Source: Clostridia bacterium (GTDB taxonomy: Bacteria > Bacillota > Clostridia > Oscillospirales > Butyricicoccaceae). From it: 64,000 bases of DNA. Below, one piece after another: positions 24,895 through 33,868 of the stretch. The translations under genes were made by a program, and so were the position numbers. The stretch's first letter is position 1. Every line of letters starts with the position of its first letter. The stretch spans positions 1 through 64,000 of the forward strand of contig JAFQTO010000038.1 in assembly GCA_017408985.1 (NCBI GenBank). Direction: 5' to 3'. The notes beneath the pieces are model-generated. The model saw only the letters and a program-made list of their open reading frames with translations, was not told where the DNA came from and searched no databases.

Positions 24895-25823
24895 CCGCTA
24901 TCCCCCCTTTTTGGTCTGCCCGTTATTCGGTACAGTCCACCGTACCAACGTGTAATACGGTATATTATCACTATTATAACTGCGGCGGCAGGTATGCACA
25001 AACACCAATCCATCTCCAAACGCCTGACAAGCAGAACTATCGGCGCGTGAAGCAGATAAACGGGCATAGTGTCGGTGCCAAGTTTGGTAAAAAAGTATCT
25101 CCTGTTCGGTGCAAAGGTCAGTGCGGCAACGATAGCAAAACCGCCCGTAATATAGCATACTATACGGTATATTACCTCGGTATTACTGCCATAAGCTTCC
25201 GCCTGATACAAAAACTCGGTGGGTATTGTTCTGCCTGCGGTCACGGTCAAAATCAGGGCAACAATGGCACAAACGGCGGCTAAAGTTTTATTATCTTCGG
25301 TTATGCGCCGAGGGTCAGACATCACCCCTGCCATAAAATATGGCAAAAACACCGCCGTCCGTGACAGAGACATCACCCGTCCTACCCGGGGCAGAAATCC
25401 AACGGCGCACCCCAGCACGGCACAAAAGAGTATCACCGCCGTCTTGCAGCTGTCTCTGCCCCATTTGAGCCATACCCATCCTGCCGCCAGCCATATGCAC
25501 GTACTCAGCAGATACCACAGATGCCACCAGGGAGTAAAAAGTTCCACCCTGCCCCACGACAATATGACTGCCAAAAGCTGACACGGGATATAGGTCTTAA
25601 GCAATTTGACAAGCTGTGAGGAGCAGTCCTTTTTACTCTTGACGAACAGCCCCGACATAAAGCTGAACAGAGGCATATGGACAAAATATATACCTCTGTA
25701 CAGTATCTCCGCTATGTATGAGGTATCGGTCAAATCTTCTATAAGGTGACCGTATATAACCGTAAAAATCAAAATCAGTTTCAGGTTACAGTATCGGGCG
25801 TATCTTTGCTTTATCATCCCCAT
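24891..25823 (-). CDS. Acyltransferase-3-family integral membrane protein
   Basis: The 310-residue protein has about ten hydrophobic helices and the early IFTVIYGHLIED motif with a histidine, plus FVHMPLFSFMSGLF, typical of acyltransferase 3 enzymes that O-acetylate cell-wall or surface polysaccharides. It is first in an operon with a sigma and anti-sigma gene, so it may be part of their regulon. In B. subtilis, ECF SigV controls OatA-type peptidoglycan O-acetylation, a parallel but not proof. The start is uncertain: ATG 25823, ATG 25817 or GTG 25826. Confidence 0.72.
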   Translation of the reverse strand: MGMIKQRYARYCNLKLILIFTVIYGHLIEDLTDTSYIAEILYRGIYFVHMPLFSFMSGLFVKSKKDCSSQLVKLLKTYIPCQLLAVILSWGRVELFTPWWHLWYLLSTCIWLAAGWVWLKWGRDSCKTAVILFCAVLGCAVGFLPRVGRVMSLSRTAVFLPYFMAGVMSDPRRITEDNKTLAAVCAIVALILTVTAGRTIPTEFLYQAEAYGSNTEVIYRIVCYITGGFAIVAALTFAPNRRYFFTKLGTDTMPVYLLHAPIVLLVRRLEMDWCLCIPAAAVIIVIIYRITRWYGGLYRITGRPKRGDSG

Positions 25824-25890
25824 CACCGCACATTAGATACCGCAAAAAACAAAACGTTACAAAAAATCCTCGGCAAACATTCTGCAGGTA

Positions 25891-25933
25891 TTGACAGACC
25901 GCAGACAACTGTATATAATTAATATACACAGTT
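25891..25933 (+). promoter_or_regulatory. GntR-ABC operon promoter with inverted-repeat operator
   Basis: TTGACA (25891-25896), 17 bp, TATAAT (25914-25919), close to consensus. AACTGT (25907-25912) and ACAGTT (25928-25933) form an inverted repeat around the -10, placed as an autoregulatory YtrA-type operator would be. Confidence 0.75.
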
Positions 25934-25949
25934 ATAACAGAGGTGGGTT

Positions 25950-26327
25950 ATGGACATACTGTTGGACAATCGGCAGGGCAGCCCGATTTATGACCAGATA
26001 TACAGTCAGATAAAGGCGCAGATACTAAGCGGTAAGCTCCGTGAGCACGAGCTGCTGCCCTCTATAAGGGCGCTTGCGCGGGAGCTGAGGATAAGCTTTA
26101 TTACCACCAAGCGAGCTTACGAGGAGCTTGAGAAGGACGGGTTCATATACACCCTGCCCGCAAAGGGCTGTTACGTTGCGCCACGCAATCTTGAGCTTGT
26201 GAGAGAGGAAAATCTCAAGAAGATCGAGGAGTACATAGAGCAGATACGGCTGCTTGCCCTTGAGTGTAACCTGAGCGCAGAAGAAGTACACGGGATGCTG
26301 GATTTTGGTATGGAGGAAAATAAATGA
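25950..26327 (+). CDS. GntR-family (YtrA subfamily) regulator
   Basis: The 125-residue protein has a GntR winged HTH (SPIYDQIYSQIKAQILSGKL, then LPSIRALARELRIS) and a short C-terminal helical tail. This short form is typical of the YtrA subfamily that represses linked ABC transporter operons, often responding to cell-wall antibiotics. It overlaps the ABC ATPase gene by ATGA. The inverted repeat over its promoter suggests self-repression. Confidence 0.88.
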   Translation: MDILLDNRQGSPIYDQIYSQIKAQILSGKLREHELLPSIRALARELRISFITTKRAYEELEKDGFIYTLPAKGCYVAPRNLELVREENLKKIEEYIEQIRLLALECNLSAEEVHGMLDFGMEENK

Positions 26328-27166
26328 ACGCACTTGAAATAAAGAACCTCAGCAAGAGCTACAAGGACTTTTGTCTCAAAGACCTGAGCTTTACCCTGCC
26401 CGGTGGGTGCATTATGGGTCTGGTAGGCGAAAACGGCGCGGGAAAAAGTACGACTATCAAGCTGATACTTGATATCGTCAAAAAGGACAGCGGCTCTGTA
26501 ACCGTGTTGGGCCGCGACCATCAGCATCAGTCACATCTTACCAAGCAGGATATCGGCGTGGTGTTTGACGAGCCTGCGTTTCCTCTGTGTCTCAGCGCAC
26601 GGCAGATAGGCAAGGTGATGAAACTGACCTATTCGGGCTGGAGTAATGACACCTACTGCGGTCTGCTTTCAAGATTCGGTTTGCCCCTTGACAAGGAGTT
26701 CAAGGATTTTTCCCGCGGTATGAAGATGAAGCTGAGCATTGCCGCGGCATTGTCGCACAAGCCAAAACTGCTGCTTCTTGACGAGCCTACGGGCGGTCTT
26801 GACCCCGTGGTGCGCGACGAGATAGTGGATATTCTGTTTGATTTTGCACGGGATGAGGAGCACTCCATACTCATATCCTCCCACATAGTCAGCGACCTTG
26901 AAAAGCTGTGCGATTATATAGCTTTTTTGCACAAAGGCAGGCTGCTGTTATGCGACGAAAAGGACAAATTACTGTCCGATCATGCGCTGGTGCGGTGTTC
27001 AAAGGAACAGTTTAAGGAGCTGCCCGAAAACAAGGTGCGCTACAAAAAAGAGACCGCCTATTACGTGGACGCCATGATGCTGAGAGAGGATATTCCACCG
27101 CAGTTTGAGGCGTTTCCCATCACCATTGAGGAACTGTTTCTGTTTATGGTAAAGGAGGGTGAATGA
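26324..27166 (+). CDS. ABC transporter ATP-binding protein
   Basis: The 280-residue ATPase has Walker A GENGAGKSTT, signature FSRGMKMKL (a variant of LSGGQ), and Walker B LLLLDEPTGGLD. The C terminus carries an accessory domain of about 70 residues. It powers the permease encoded next. With the GntR regulator it resembles YtrB-type systems for antimicrobial resistance or export; the substrate is unknown. Confidence 0.9.
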   Translation: MNALEIKNLSKSYKDFCLKDLSFTLPGGCIMGLVGENGAGKSTTIKLILDIVKKDSGSVTVLGRDHQHQSHLTKQDIGVVFDEPAFPLCLSARQIGKVMKLTYSGWSNDTYCGLLSRFGLPLDKEFKDFSRGMKMKLSIAAALSHKPKLLLLDEPTGGLDPVVRDEIVDILFDFARDEEHSILISSHIVSDLEKLCDYIAFLHKGRLLLCDEKDKLLSDHALVRCSKEQFKELPENKVRYKKETAYYVDAMMLREDIPPQFEAFPITIEELFLFMVKEGE

Positions 27167-27167
27167 T

Positions 27168-27800
27168 ATGAAGGCCCTGCTCTTGAAAGACTGGTATATG
27201 GCAAAAAAGTATTGCCGCACCTATGTATTATTGGCGGCAGTATTTACCGCAATAAGCATATTCTCCCATTCGTATATGGATATGTTTTATATTTCTTACC
27301 CCTGCCTGCTCTGCGGTATGATACCCGTTAATCTGCTCAGCTATGACGAGCGCAGCGGCTGGATAAAATACAGTGCCGCCCTGCCCTACACCAAATTGCA
27401 GATAGTATCAAGCAAGTATATATTCGGCATACTTTGTCAGCTGACAATGCTTATCATCACCGGCATCACCCAAGGCATAAAAGCGTACTCTGTCGGAATG
27501 TTTGATATAAAAGAGCTTTTGTTTATTATGTTTACCGTACTGATGATATCGGCGCTGTCAGGGTCTATGTCACTGCCCTTTGTATTCAGATTCGGTACGG
27601 AGAAAGGCAGAACGGTCTATCTGATAACAATAGGCGCAATATGTGCGCTGACTGTAACCGGAAACACTATGATGAGTAAGCTGATGCTTATACAAACCGA
27701 TTCTGCCCTGCTGTCACCGATGTTTCTGCTGATCGGTATTCTGATATATTTTGTATCCTGGTTCCTTTCTTATACTTTCTTCAAAAAACGGGAATTGTGA
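27168..27800 (+). CDS. ABC-2-type permease
   Basis: The 210-residue protein has six hydrophobic helices and the conserved SYDERSGWIKYSAALPYTK segment of ABC-2-type export permeases that pair with YtrA-linked ATPases. ATG 27168 follows GGAGGG at 27154-27159. It is the last gene of the GntR-ABC operon, with a terminator right after. Confidence 0.82.
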   Translation: MKALLLKDWYMAKKYCRTYVLLAAVFTAISIFSHSYMDMFYISYPCLLCGMIPVNLLSYDERSGWIKYSAALPYTKLQIVSSKYIFGILCQLTMLIITGITQGIKAYSVGMFDIKELLFIMFTVLMISALSGSMSLPFVFRFGTEKGRTVYLITIGAICALTVTGNTMMSKLMLIQTDSALLSPMFLLIGILIYFVSWFLSYTFFKKREL

Positions 27801-27805
27801 TATAC

Positions 27806-27837
27806 AAAAACACCGACCCTGCGGTCGGTGTTTTTTG
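27806..27837. terminator. Bidirectional terminator
   Basis: AAAAACACCGACC and GGTCGGTGTTTTTT form a long stem with A and T runs on both sides. It separates two convergent ABC operons. Confidence 0.9.
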
Positions 27838-27846
27838 TTATATGGG

Positions 27847-28632
27847 TCAGGTGATATCTTTTGTGGTGTACCTTATAAACGCGGCTGTTATGCCGAATAG
27901 CGCGAAGACTGCCCCTGCGGCGATATATTCAAACTGCAGAACCGAGTTTGACACGATATACGCGCCGTCGGCGTAGGCGAAGGGGGTCAGGTATTTGAGT
28001 GCTTCAAGCCTGTCGGTAAGGTTTGACAGGATATTGACAAAATACAGCATAAGCGCCATACCCAGACCTGCACCTATCCCCCTGCCGCGGGAAAATGCCG
28101 AGATACCGAAGCTTATGCAGGCTATCTGCACCTGCATAAGCAGGTAGGCAACAAAAAGCAGAAGCAGCTCTTTGAGCTTGATGCTCTCGCCTATCACCGC
28201 TGTGGCAAGGCAGGCGGCAAGCATAACGGCAACGGTCAGCACCGCTGTCTGCGTCAGCACGGCGGCAAGCTTGAGGGCAACTATGCGGCGTCTTGAGATG
28301 GGATGGGTCAGCAGAAATTCGGCGGTGTTGTCCTTTTGCTCCTTACTCAGCGCCGACACACCCGTCAGCGCGGCAAACAGCGCACCGCCAAGACCAAGGA
28401 CGTTGCCGCACTCAATGGCAAAATATCCCCAGAACTCACCGAAATTGATCTGATCCATACCGAAAGCGGCGGTAAAGCCGCCCATATTGGCAAACATATC
28501 TCCCATTTCGTTCATCTGCGGCGCCATCTGCGGATATATGACGATGGCGATACCAAGCATATACGCGATAGCAACCGTCCATATGATGAGCGACCATTTG
28601 CTCTGCTTGAGTTCATGAATAAACAATGTCAT
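27847..28632 (-). CDS. ABC-2-type permease of the SdpR-linked operon
   Basis: The 261-residue protein has six helices, beginning FIHELKQSKWSLIIWTVAIA. It contains SALSKEQKDNTAEFLLTHPI with the loop typical of ABC-2 permeases. It overlaps the upstream ATPase gene by ATGA. It is the last gene of the four-gene minus-strand operon. Confidence 0.85.
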   Translation of the reverse strand: MTLFIHELKQSKWSLIIWTVAIAYMLGIAIVIYPQMAPQMNEMGDMFANMGGFTAAFGMDQINFGEFWGYFAIECGNVLGLGGALFAALTGVSALSKEQKDNTAEFLLTHPISRRRIVALKLAAVLTQTAVLTVAVMLAACLATAVIGESIKLKELLLLFVAYLLMQVQIACISFGISAFSRGRGIGAGLGMALMLYFVNILSNLTDRLEALKYLTPFAYADGAYIVSNSVLQFEYIAAGAVFALFGITAAFIRYTTKDIT

Positions 28633-29510
28633 CGGTGTCCCTCCTCCGCCGTGTAGTAGTCCATAAATATCTCGTCCAGAGAGGGTTCGGTTATGGTTAT
28701 ATCGTCAAACTCAAGGTCGCTTAAAGCGCGTATAAGCTTGCCCGCCTCACCGCGGTATGCAAAGGTTACTTCGCTGTCCTCTCGCCTGACCTCGCTGATA
28801 CCGTCAATCAGAGGCAGGACATTTGCGCCCTTGAGGGTGACACGCCTGAAGCCTTTTGCCGACAGCACGCTCAGAGTATCGGCGGCGATTATCCTGCCTT
28901 CTCTTATTATAACGGCTCTGCCGCAGTAACGGGCGACTTCGCTGAGTATGTGGGAGGACAGAAACACGGTGGCGCCCTGACTGTTGCGCTCTTTGAGGAT
29001 ATTATAGAACTCCTGCTGCATCAGCGGGTCAAGTCCGCTTGTGGGTTCGTCCAGAATATACAACTCGGGCAGGTGCTGAAGTGCGCAGACGATGCCGACC
29101 TTTTTGCGGTTTCCCAAGGACAGCTGACGGATCTTTTTGGTCTTGTCAAGCTGCAGGCGCTCACAGAGGACGGCGGCTTCTTTGGTGCAGTCTATGCCAC
29201 GCAGGCGTGCTGACAGTTCAAGCACCTCGCTGACACGCATACCGTTATAGAATGCCGTTTCCGAGGGCAGATAGCCAACGCGGCTTAATATCTCTGTACG
29301 GCTCTTGCCTATATCCAGTCCAAGCACGCTTGCACTGCCCGAAGTCGGCGAGATAAGTCCCAGCAGGGTGCGGATGGCGGTACTCTTGCCTGCGCCGTTA
29401 GGGCCGACGAATCCCAAAAATTCCCCCTGCCCCACCTCAATATTCAGGTCTATGATACCGCGGCTTTTGCCGTAGTATTTGGTCAGGCTGTCAGTCTCGA
29501 TTACATTCAC
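28629..29510 (-). CDS. ABC transporter ATP-binding protein
   Basis: The 293-residue ATPase has Walker A GPNGAGKST, signature LSLGNRKKV and Walker B LYILDEPTSGLD, and the C-terminal PSLDEIFMDYY seen in bacitracin/multidrug-type ABC-2 ATPases. It overlaps both the SdpI-like gene and the permease gene by 4 bp. An export or resistance role is likely; the substrate is unknown. Confidence 0.9.
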   Translation of the reverse strand: MNVIETDSLTKYYGKSRGIIDLNIEVGQGEFLGFVGPNGAGKSTAIRTLLGLISPTSGSASVLGLDIGKSRTEILSRVGYLPSETAFYNGMRVSEVLELSARLRGIDCTKEAAVLCERLQLDKTKKIRQLSLGNRKKVGIVCALQHLPELYILDEPTSGLDPLMQQEFYNILKERNSQGATVFLSSHILSEVARYCGRAVIIREGRIIAADTLSVLSAKGFRRVTLKGANVLPLIDGISEVRREDSEVTFAYRGEAGKLIRALSDLEFDDITITEPSLDEIFMDYYTAEEGHR

Positions 29511-30604
29511 TGCTTGCCGCCTCCGATCCCTGTCAGGATAGTATCATACATCTCACGGTTTTCCTCGTCGGTACTGAGGGAGATCACTATAATATCCCCG
29601 TCAAGCTCGTATATGACCACCGAACTGTCGGCTTTGGTATATGCGTATCTGTCGTGCATACCGAGCTCGGTGTTCTGGAATATACCTGCGTTGTATCTCA
29701 GCGAATTGACACCGTTGAGCTTGGCGCCGGCTTTGTTGTCGCTTCTGTATTCTACATTGTCTATATCGGCATATTCTATAGTTCTGCCGCCCCAGAGGGT
29801 GGCTTTGACAGTCAGGCCGTCGTCGAGATACTCAATATTGACGCTGCCCATAAACAGAACGATCACCACAAATACAAGGATAGCGCCAACAATCACGCGC
29901 ACGGCGATCATGGTTTTTTTGCCGTAATGGCGGCTCAAGGGCTGGACTTTTTCGGTAGTGCCCTGAGCAAGCTCTCGCTTGTAGAACCAATAGGAGTAGA
30001 CTACGGGAATAATCACCATAAGGGCTATCCCGGAAACCATGACCGCCAGCACCCACTCGTAGGGTATGAATGCGGCCAGCAGCATAACTGCACCGCCTGC
30101 GACCCATACTTTGCCCGCAAGACGGTGGGTGGCGTTCCAGTTGGCCTCGCTGTTTAACGTCCACGAGAGCTTGACGCCCAGAGTGCGGTTTTGGCGGCAT
30201 TTTGGCATATAGTTGCCTATCACGATAAACAGAGCACCTATGGGGATAAAGGTGATAACGGCGGCGTTGAACTTGAACCCAAAGTTGAGGGCATAGATGA
30301 TAGCCGAGGTGTACAGAGACAGACCGGGGCATATCCAGTAGATAATACCCAGGGCTTTGGAACTTTGGTTTTTGTTGCTTTTTTCTTTGACGGTAATAAG
30401 CATACAGGTCAAATGGGTGACCAGCATAACAAGGGGCAGCACGACAACGGGAATGATCTTGCCCCCTCGGCCGTCGACCTGACCGGATGCTCCCCAATGG
30501 GTATCCATAAGCTCGGGCAGAACATTCCACAGAATCAGTCCCACAAGCATGGGCAGCAGGATGATGAGTGAGGTGATGATGAGTTTGGTCTTATTGATTT
30601 TCAT
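29507..30604 (-). CDS. SdpI/DUF1648-family membrane protein
   Basis: The 365-residue protein starts with a DUF1648 unit (IILLPMLVGLILWNVLPE then THWGASGQVDGRG) and continues with an SdpI-type region (GNYMPKCRQNRTLGVKLSWT). A C-terminal PH-like soluble domain follows the last helices. In B. subtilis SdpI gives immunity to the toxin SdpC and, with SdpR, senses it. Here it overlaps the ArsR-type gene by 14 bp and is followed by an ABC exporter, so a toxin or antibiotic immunity operon is plausible. No sdpABC-like toxin genes are visible nearby. Confidence 0.82.
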   Translation of the reverse strand: MKINKTKLIITSLIILLPMLVGLILWNVLPELMDTHWGASGQVDGRGGKIIPVVVLPLVMLVTHLTCMLITVKEKSNKNQSSKALGIIYWICPGLSLYTSAIIYALNFGFKFNAAVITFIPIGALFIVIGNYMPKCRQNRTLGVKLSWTLNSEANWNATHRLAGKVWVAGGAVMLLAAFIPYEWVLAVMVSGIALMVIIPVVYSYWFYKRELAQGTTEKVQPLSRHYGKKTMIAVRVIVGAILVFVVIVLFMGSVNIEYLDDGLTVKATLWGGRTIEYADIDNVEYRSDNKAGAKLNGVNSLRYNAGIFQNTELGMHDRYAYTKADSSVVIYELDGDIIVISLSTDEENREMYDTILTGIGGGKQ

Positions 30605-30872
30605 TGTTCTCTGCTCCTTTCAGATCGGTTATCCACAGCATAATGTCCTCCAGCACCGAGGTATTGAGCTCATAATAGATAAACTTGCCCTCCCGTGTGT
30701 CACGTATAAGATCGGCATCCTTGAGCACAGACAGATGGCGGGATATTGATGCTCCCGTCACGTCAAAATGCTCGGCTATATCCCCTGCCGCCCTTCTCCC
30801 CGATTTGAGCATACCGAGGATCTCCCGCCGTATGGGGTCGGCAAGTGCTTTGAGGGTGTTTTGAAGTCCCAT
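30591..30872 (-). CDS. ArsR/SdpR-family transcriptional repressor
   Basis: The 93-residue winged-helix protein has KALADPIRREILGMLKSGRR and the recognition helix DVTGASISRHLSVLKDA. It lacks the metal-binding cysteines of classical ArsR, like SdpR. ATG 30872 is preferred because AAGGAG lies just upstream; an earlier start at 30896 lies inside the operator. It heads the SdpI-ABC operon and probably represses it. Confidence 0.88.
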   Translation of the reverse strand: MGLQNTLKALADPIRREILGMLKSGRRAAGDIAEHFDVTGASISRHLSVLKDADLIRDTREGKFIYYELNTSVLEDIMLWITDLKGAENNENQ

Positions 30873-30892
30873 CGGGTATCTCCTTTCATTTA

Positions 30893-30945
30893 ACATTTAA
30901 CCTAATTATTAAATGTATTGTAACACGATGCCCGCAGACTGTCAA
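30893..30945 (-). promoter_or_regulatory. SdpR-operon promoter and operator
   Basis: On the minus strand TTGACA (30945-30940), 17 bp, TACAAT (30922-30917). Just downstream is ACATTTAA (30893-30900)-N8-TTAAATGT (30909-30916), a perfect 8-bp inverted repeat at the transcription start. That is the expected place for an ArsR/SdpR-type operator. Confidence 0.8.
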
Positions 30946-30969
30946 GCAGATTCTGCGGGAGATGTTCGA

Positions 30970-31857
30970 TCAGTCTCTGGTGCTGTCGGCTATGACCGAC
31001 ACAAAATGCTCCAGCGCAGGCGAGCGCCACATACTGCGTCTGACAAGCAGCTGTCTGTAGTAGATCTGCGGCGGCATACACACGTCCAGCACGGTCAGCT
31101 CGTGAATATTCAGCGCACCCGATACTGCGGCTTTGGGCAAAAAGGACAGAGATATATTATCCCGCAGCAGCACGGATATGGCGCCTATATGGTTGACCAT
31201 CACCGAGTGATGGAGCTCTCTCCCCCGCTCGGCCATCAGGCTGAGCAGAGTATGATAGCACCGTCCCGTAGGCTCGGTGACAACGTACGGGCAGTCGAGG
31301 ACTTCTTCTATAGGTATATTATGCCTTCCTGCAAGGGGATGATTTCTGCCGGCAATAAAAACCATCTGCTCGGGCTGGCGCATGAGACATTCCAGAGCCG
31401 GATCGGTATTGATATTGTCGGATATATAGATAATGTCCAGATCGTTCTGCTTGAGCATATCTATGAGCTCTGCCGAGTGGCCCTCTTTGAGGTAGACACC
31501 CGAGTTGGGGTATCTCTGTCTGAACACCGGCAGGGCGGGCAGCACATTGTTAAAAAGCAAGGACTCCAGAACGCCCACACGCAGGCTGACCTCGGCATCG
31601 TGACCCTGATGGCCGATGGCAGAGACCTTTTGGAGGGTGTTCTGTATCTCGGTGGCATACTGCAAAAACTCCACGCCCACCTCGGTCAGGTGGTTTTTGC
31701 GTCCGATGCGCTCAAAGAGCGGGTTGCCGATCTCTTTTTCCAGCGCCTGAATCTGTGAGGTCACCGTGGACTGGGCATATTTGAGTTCTTCGGCGGCTTT
31801 GGCGACGCTGCCCACCTCCACCACGCGGAGAAATGTTCGTATATTAGTCAGATCCAT
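30970..31857 (-). CDS. LysR-family transcriptional regulator
   Basis: The 295-residue protein has an HTH (FLRVVEVGSVAKAAEELKYA then QSTVTSQIQALEKE) and a LysR effector domain. ATG 31857 (MDLTNIR) fits the family start better than 31890. It is divergent from glpK with a gap of about 170 bp, so it could regulate glycerol kinase, but LysR control of glpK is not usual. Its signal is unknown. Confidence 0.82.
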   Translation of the reverse strand: MDLTNIRTFLRVVEVGSVAKAAEELKYAQSTVTSQIQALEKEIGNPLFERIGRKNHLTEVGVEFLQYATEIQNTLQKVSAIGHQGHDAEVSLRVGVLESLLFNNVLPALPVFRQRYPNSGVYLKEGHSAELIDMLKQNDLDIIYISDNINTDPALECLMRQPEQMVFIAGRNHPLAGRHNIPIEEVLDCPYVVTEPTGRCYHTLLSLMAERGRELHHSVMVNHIGAISVLLRDNISLSFLPKAAVSGALNIHELTVLDVCMPPQIYYRQLLVRRSMWRSPALEHFVSVIADSTRD

Positions 31858-32029
31858 ATATATCACCGATCCCGATATTTTTTTGCTCAAGCTTTTGTTT
31901 TATAAATCAATCATAGCAGATTAAGCACCCGATGTAAAGTCCGTTTGTGATCTTCTTTTTATGTTGCCTCGGGCGCAAAAGTATGATATGATTAGCAAAA
32001 ATAAATCTCTCGGAAATGGAGATAGAGTT

Positions 32030-33526
32030 ATGTCAAAATACATTATGGCCATCGATGCCGGCACTACATCCAACAGATGCATTATTTTTGACAAAGAAGG
32101 CAACATCATCGCCTCTGCCCAAAAGGAGTTTGCTCAGATATACCCCTCCCCCGGCTGGGTGGAGCACGATCCTCTGGAGATATGGGAAAGCGTAAAAAGC
32201 GTTATGCAGGAGGCGCAAAAAAGCTGCGGATGCACAAGCGCGGATATTGCCGCTATCGGTATCACCAACCAGCGCGAGACGGTGGTGGTCTGGGATAAGA
32301 CAACGGGCAAACCCGTGTACAACGCTATCGTATGGCAATGCCGCCGTACCAGCGCATACTGTGACAAGCTGAAAGCACGCGGTCTCAGTCAGCTTATTCA
32401 GGACAAAACGGGACTGGTCATCGACCCCTATTATTCGGCAACCAAGCTGAGATGGATACTGCGCAAAGTACCCGAGGCACAAACCCTCCTCAGCGAGGGT
32501 AAGCTGGTTGCAGGTACTATAGACACCTGGCTGATATGGAAATTGAGCGGCGGCAAGACGTTCGTCACCGACGTGTCCAACGCATCACGCACTATGCTCT
32601 ACAATATCCACGAGCTGTGCTGGGACAAGGAGCTTATGGAGCTTCTTGAAGTACCCGAGGGAATACTGCCCGAGGTCAAGCCAAGCAGCTGTATGTACGG
32701 CTGCACCGACCCCGAGATAACGGGCAGCGCCATACCTATTTCGGGTGCGGCGGGCGACCAGCAGGCGGCGCTGTTCGGTCAGGCATGCTTCTCCCCCGGC
32801 GACGCCAAGAATACATACGGTACGGGAAGTTTTATGCTGATGAACACGGGCAAAACTCCCGTTGTGAGCAAAAACGGTCTGCTTACCACTATCGCGTGGA
32901 TGGTGGACGGCGAGGTAAAATACGCGCTGGAAGGCTCGGTGTTCGTGGCAGGCGCAGTTGTACAATGGCTGCGTGACGAGATGGGTTTGATCAAGTCATC
33001 CGCACAGACCGAGGAGTACGCACAGCGGGTAACGGACACCCACGGCTGTTACGTCGTGCCCGCCTTTACCGGCCTCGGTTCGCCCCATTGGGATCAGTAT
33101 GCACGGGGCACGATAGTCGGTCTTACCCGCGGCTGCAACAAGTATCATATAGTCCGTGCCGCGCTGGACAGCATCGCGTATCAGGTCAGCGATATCCTGA
33201 ACGCTATGTATGAGGATTCGGGCATCAAGCTGTCGTCGCTGAAGGTGGACGGCGGTGCAAGCGCCAATAATTATCTGATGCAGACTCAGGCAGACCTGAT
33301 AAACGTACCCGTACAGCGACCCGCCTGCGTTGAATCCACCGCTATCGGTGCAGCGTATCTTGCAGGTCTTGCGGTGGGATACTGGAAGGACAAGCAGGAG
33401 ATAATACAAAACCGCAAAATATCCCGCACGTTTATACCCCGCATAACCGAGACCGAGCGCACAGGCAGGCTCAAAGGCTGGAACAAAGCCGTTACCTGCG
33501 CACTCAACTGGGCAAAGGATGAATAA
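32030..33526 (+). CDS. glpK: Glycerol kinase
   Basis: The 498-residue FGGY-family kinase phosphorylates glycerol to glycerol-3-phosphate in the cytoplasm. It shows [15 protein letters not shown] at the start, [18 protein letters not shown] and [19 protein letters not shown], all glycerol kinase signatures. Length is normal. ATG 32030 follows GGAGAT. No glpF or glpD homologue is next to it. The product could feed glycolysis or phospholipid synthesis, which connects with pssA/psd in the same window. Confidence 0.96.
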   Translation: MSKYIMAIDAGTTSNRCIIFDKEGNIIASAQKEFAQIYPSPGWVEHDPLEIWESVKSVMQEAQKSCGCTSADIAAIGITNQRETVVVWDKTTGKPVYNAIVWQCRRTSAYCDKLKARGLSQLIQDKTGLVIDPYYSATKLRWILRKVPEAQTLLSEGKLVAGTIDTWLIWKLSGGKTFVTDVSNASRTMLYNIHELCWDKELMELLEVPEGILPEVKPSSCMYGCTDPEITGSAIPISGAAGDQQAALFGQACFSPGDAKNTYGTGSFMLMNTGKTPVVSKNGLLTTIAWMVDGEVKYALEGSVFVAGAVVQWLRDEMGLIKSSAQTEEYAQRVTDTHGCYVVPAFTGLGSPHWDQYARGTIVGLTRGCNKYHIVRAALDSIAYQVSDILNAMYEDSGIKLSSLKVDGGASANNYLMQTQADLINVPVQRPACVESTAIGAAYLAGLAVGYWKDKQEIIQNRKISRTFIPRITETERTGRLKGWNKAVTCALNWAKDE

Positions 33527-33566
33527 GCGGAGAGATTACAGGTTGATCTAAAATATAGACTGATTT

Positions 33567-33592
33567 ACGGGGTGCAGACGTCTGCATCCCGT
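33567..33592 (+). terminator. Hairpin after glpK
   Basis: A 13-bp stem with one G-U (33567-33579 with 33580-33592) follows glpK by 40 bp. The T-run is weak, so termination is likely but not certain. Confidence 0.5.
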
Positions 33593-33601
33593 AATTTATG
33601 C

Positions 33602-33800
33602 GGCGGGAGCAAGCCCCCGCCCTCTCCCCATGTCGCAAGCGACACGGGGGCCCCTATCAATTTGTGCTCACGGGCGGAATCAATCCGCCCTTCGCCTTGC
33701 GGCGCACTCGCGCCGCGTGTATGCCTTCGGCACTTCCACATAATACCCGCATAAACGAAACACCGATAGGCGTGAGCCTATCGGTGTTCCGTTTCGCAGG
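33602..33800. repeat. Cluster of consecutive palindromes
   Basis: At least four inverted repeats stand in a row: 33602-33620 (GC-rich), 33626-33649 (CCCCATGTCGC with GCGACACGGGG), 33672-33690 (GGGCGGA with TCCGCCC) and 33700-33715. A long one follows at about 33755-33794 (ACACCGATAGG with CCTATCGGTGT). Tandem GC-rich palindromes of this sort resemble REP/BIME-like elements. The 33527-33868 gap holds no gene. Confidence 0.6.
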
Positions 33801-33868
33801 TAGGGAAAAACCCCATAGAAAAAGTACTTGGCAATACTTTTCTACAATATTAAGTTGCGGAGGATAGA

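Noticed and set aside
33567-33800. CRISPR array after glpK
   Set aside because: The units are different palindromes, without a constant repeat or spacers of equal length, and there are no cas genes.
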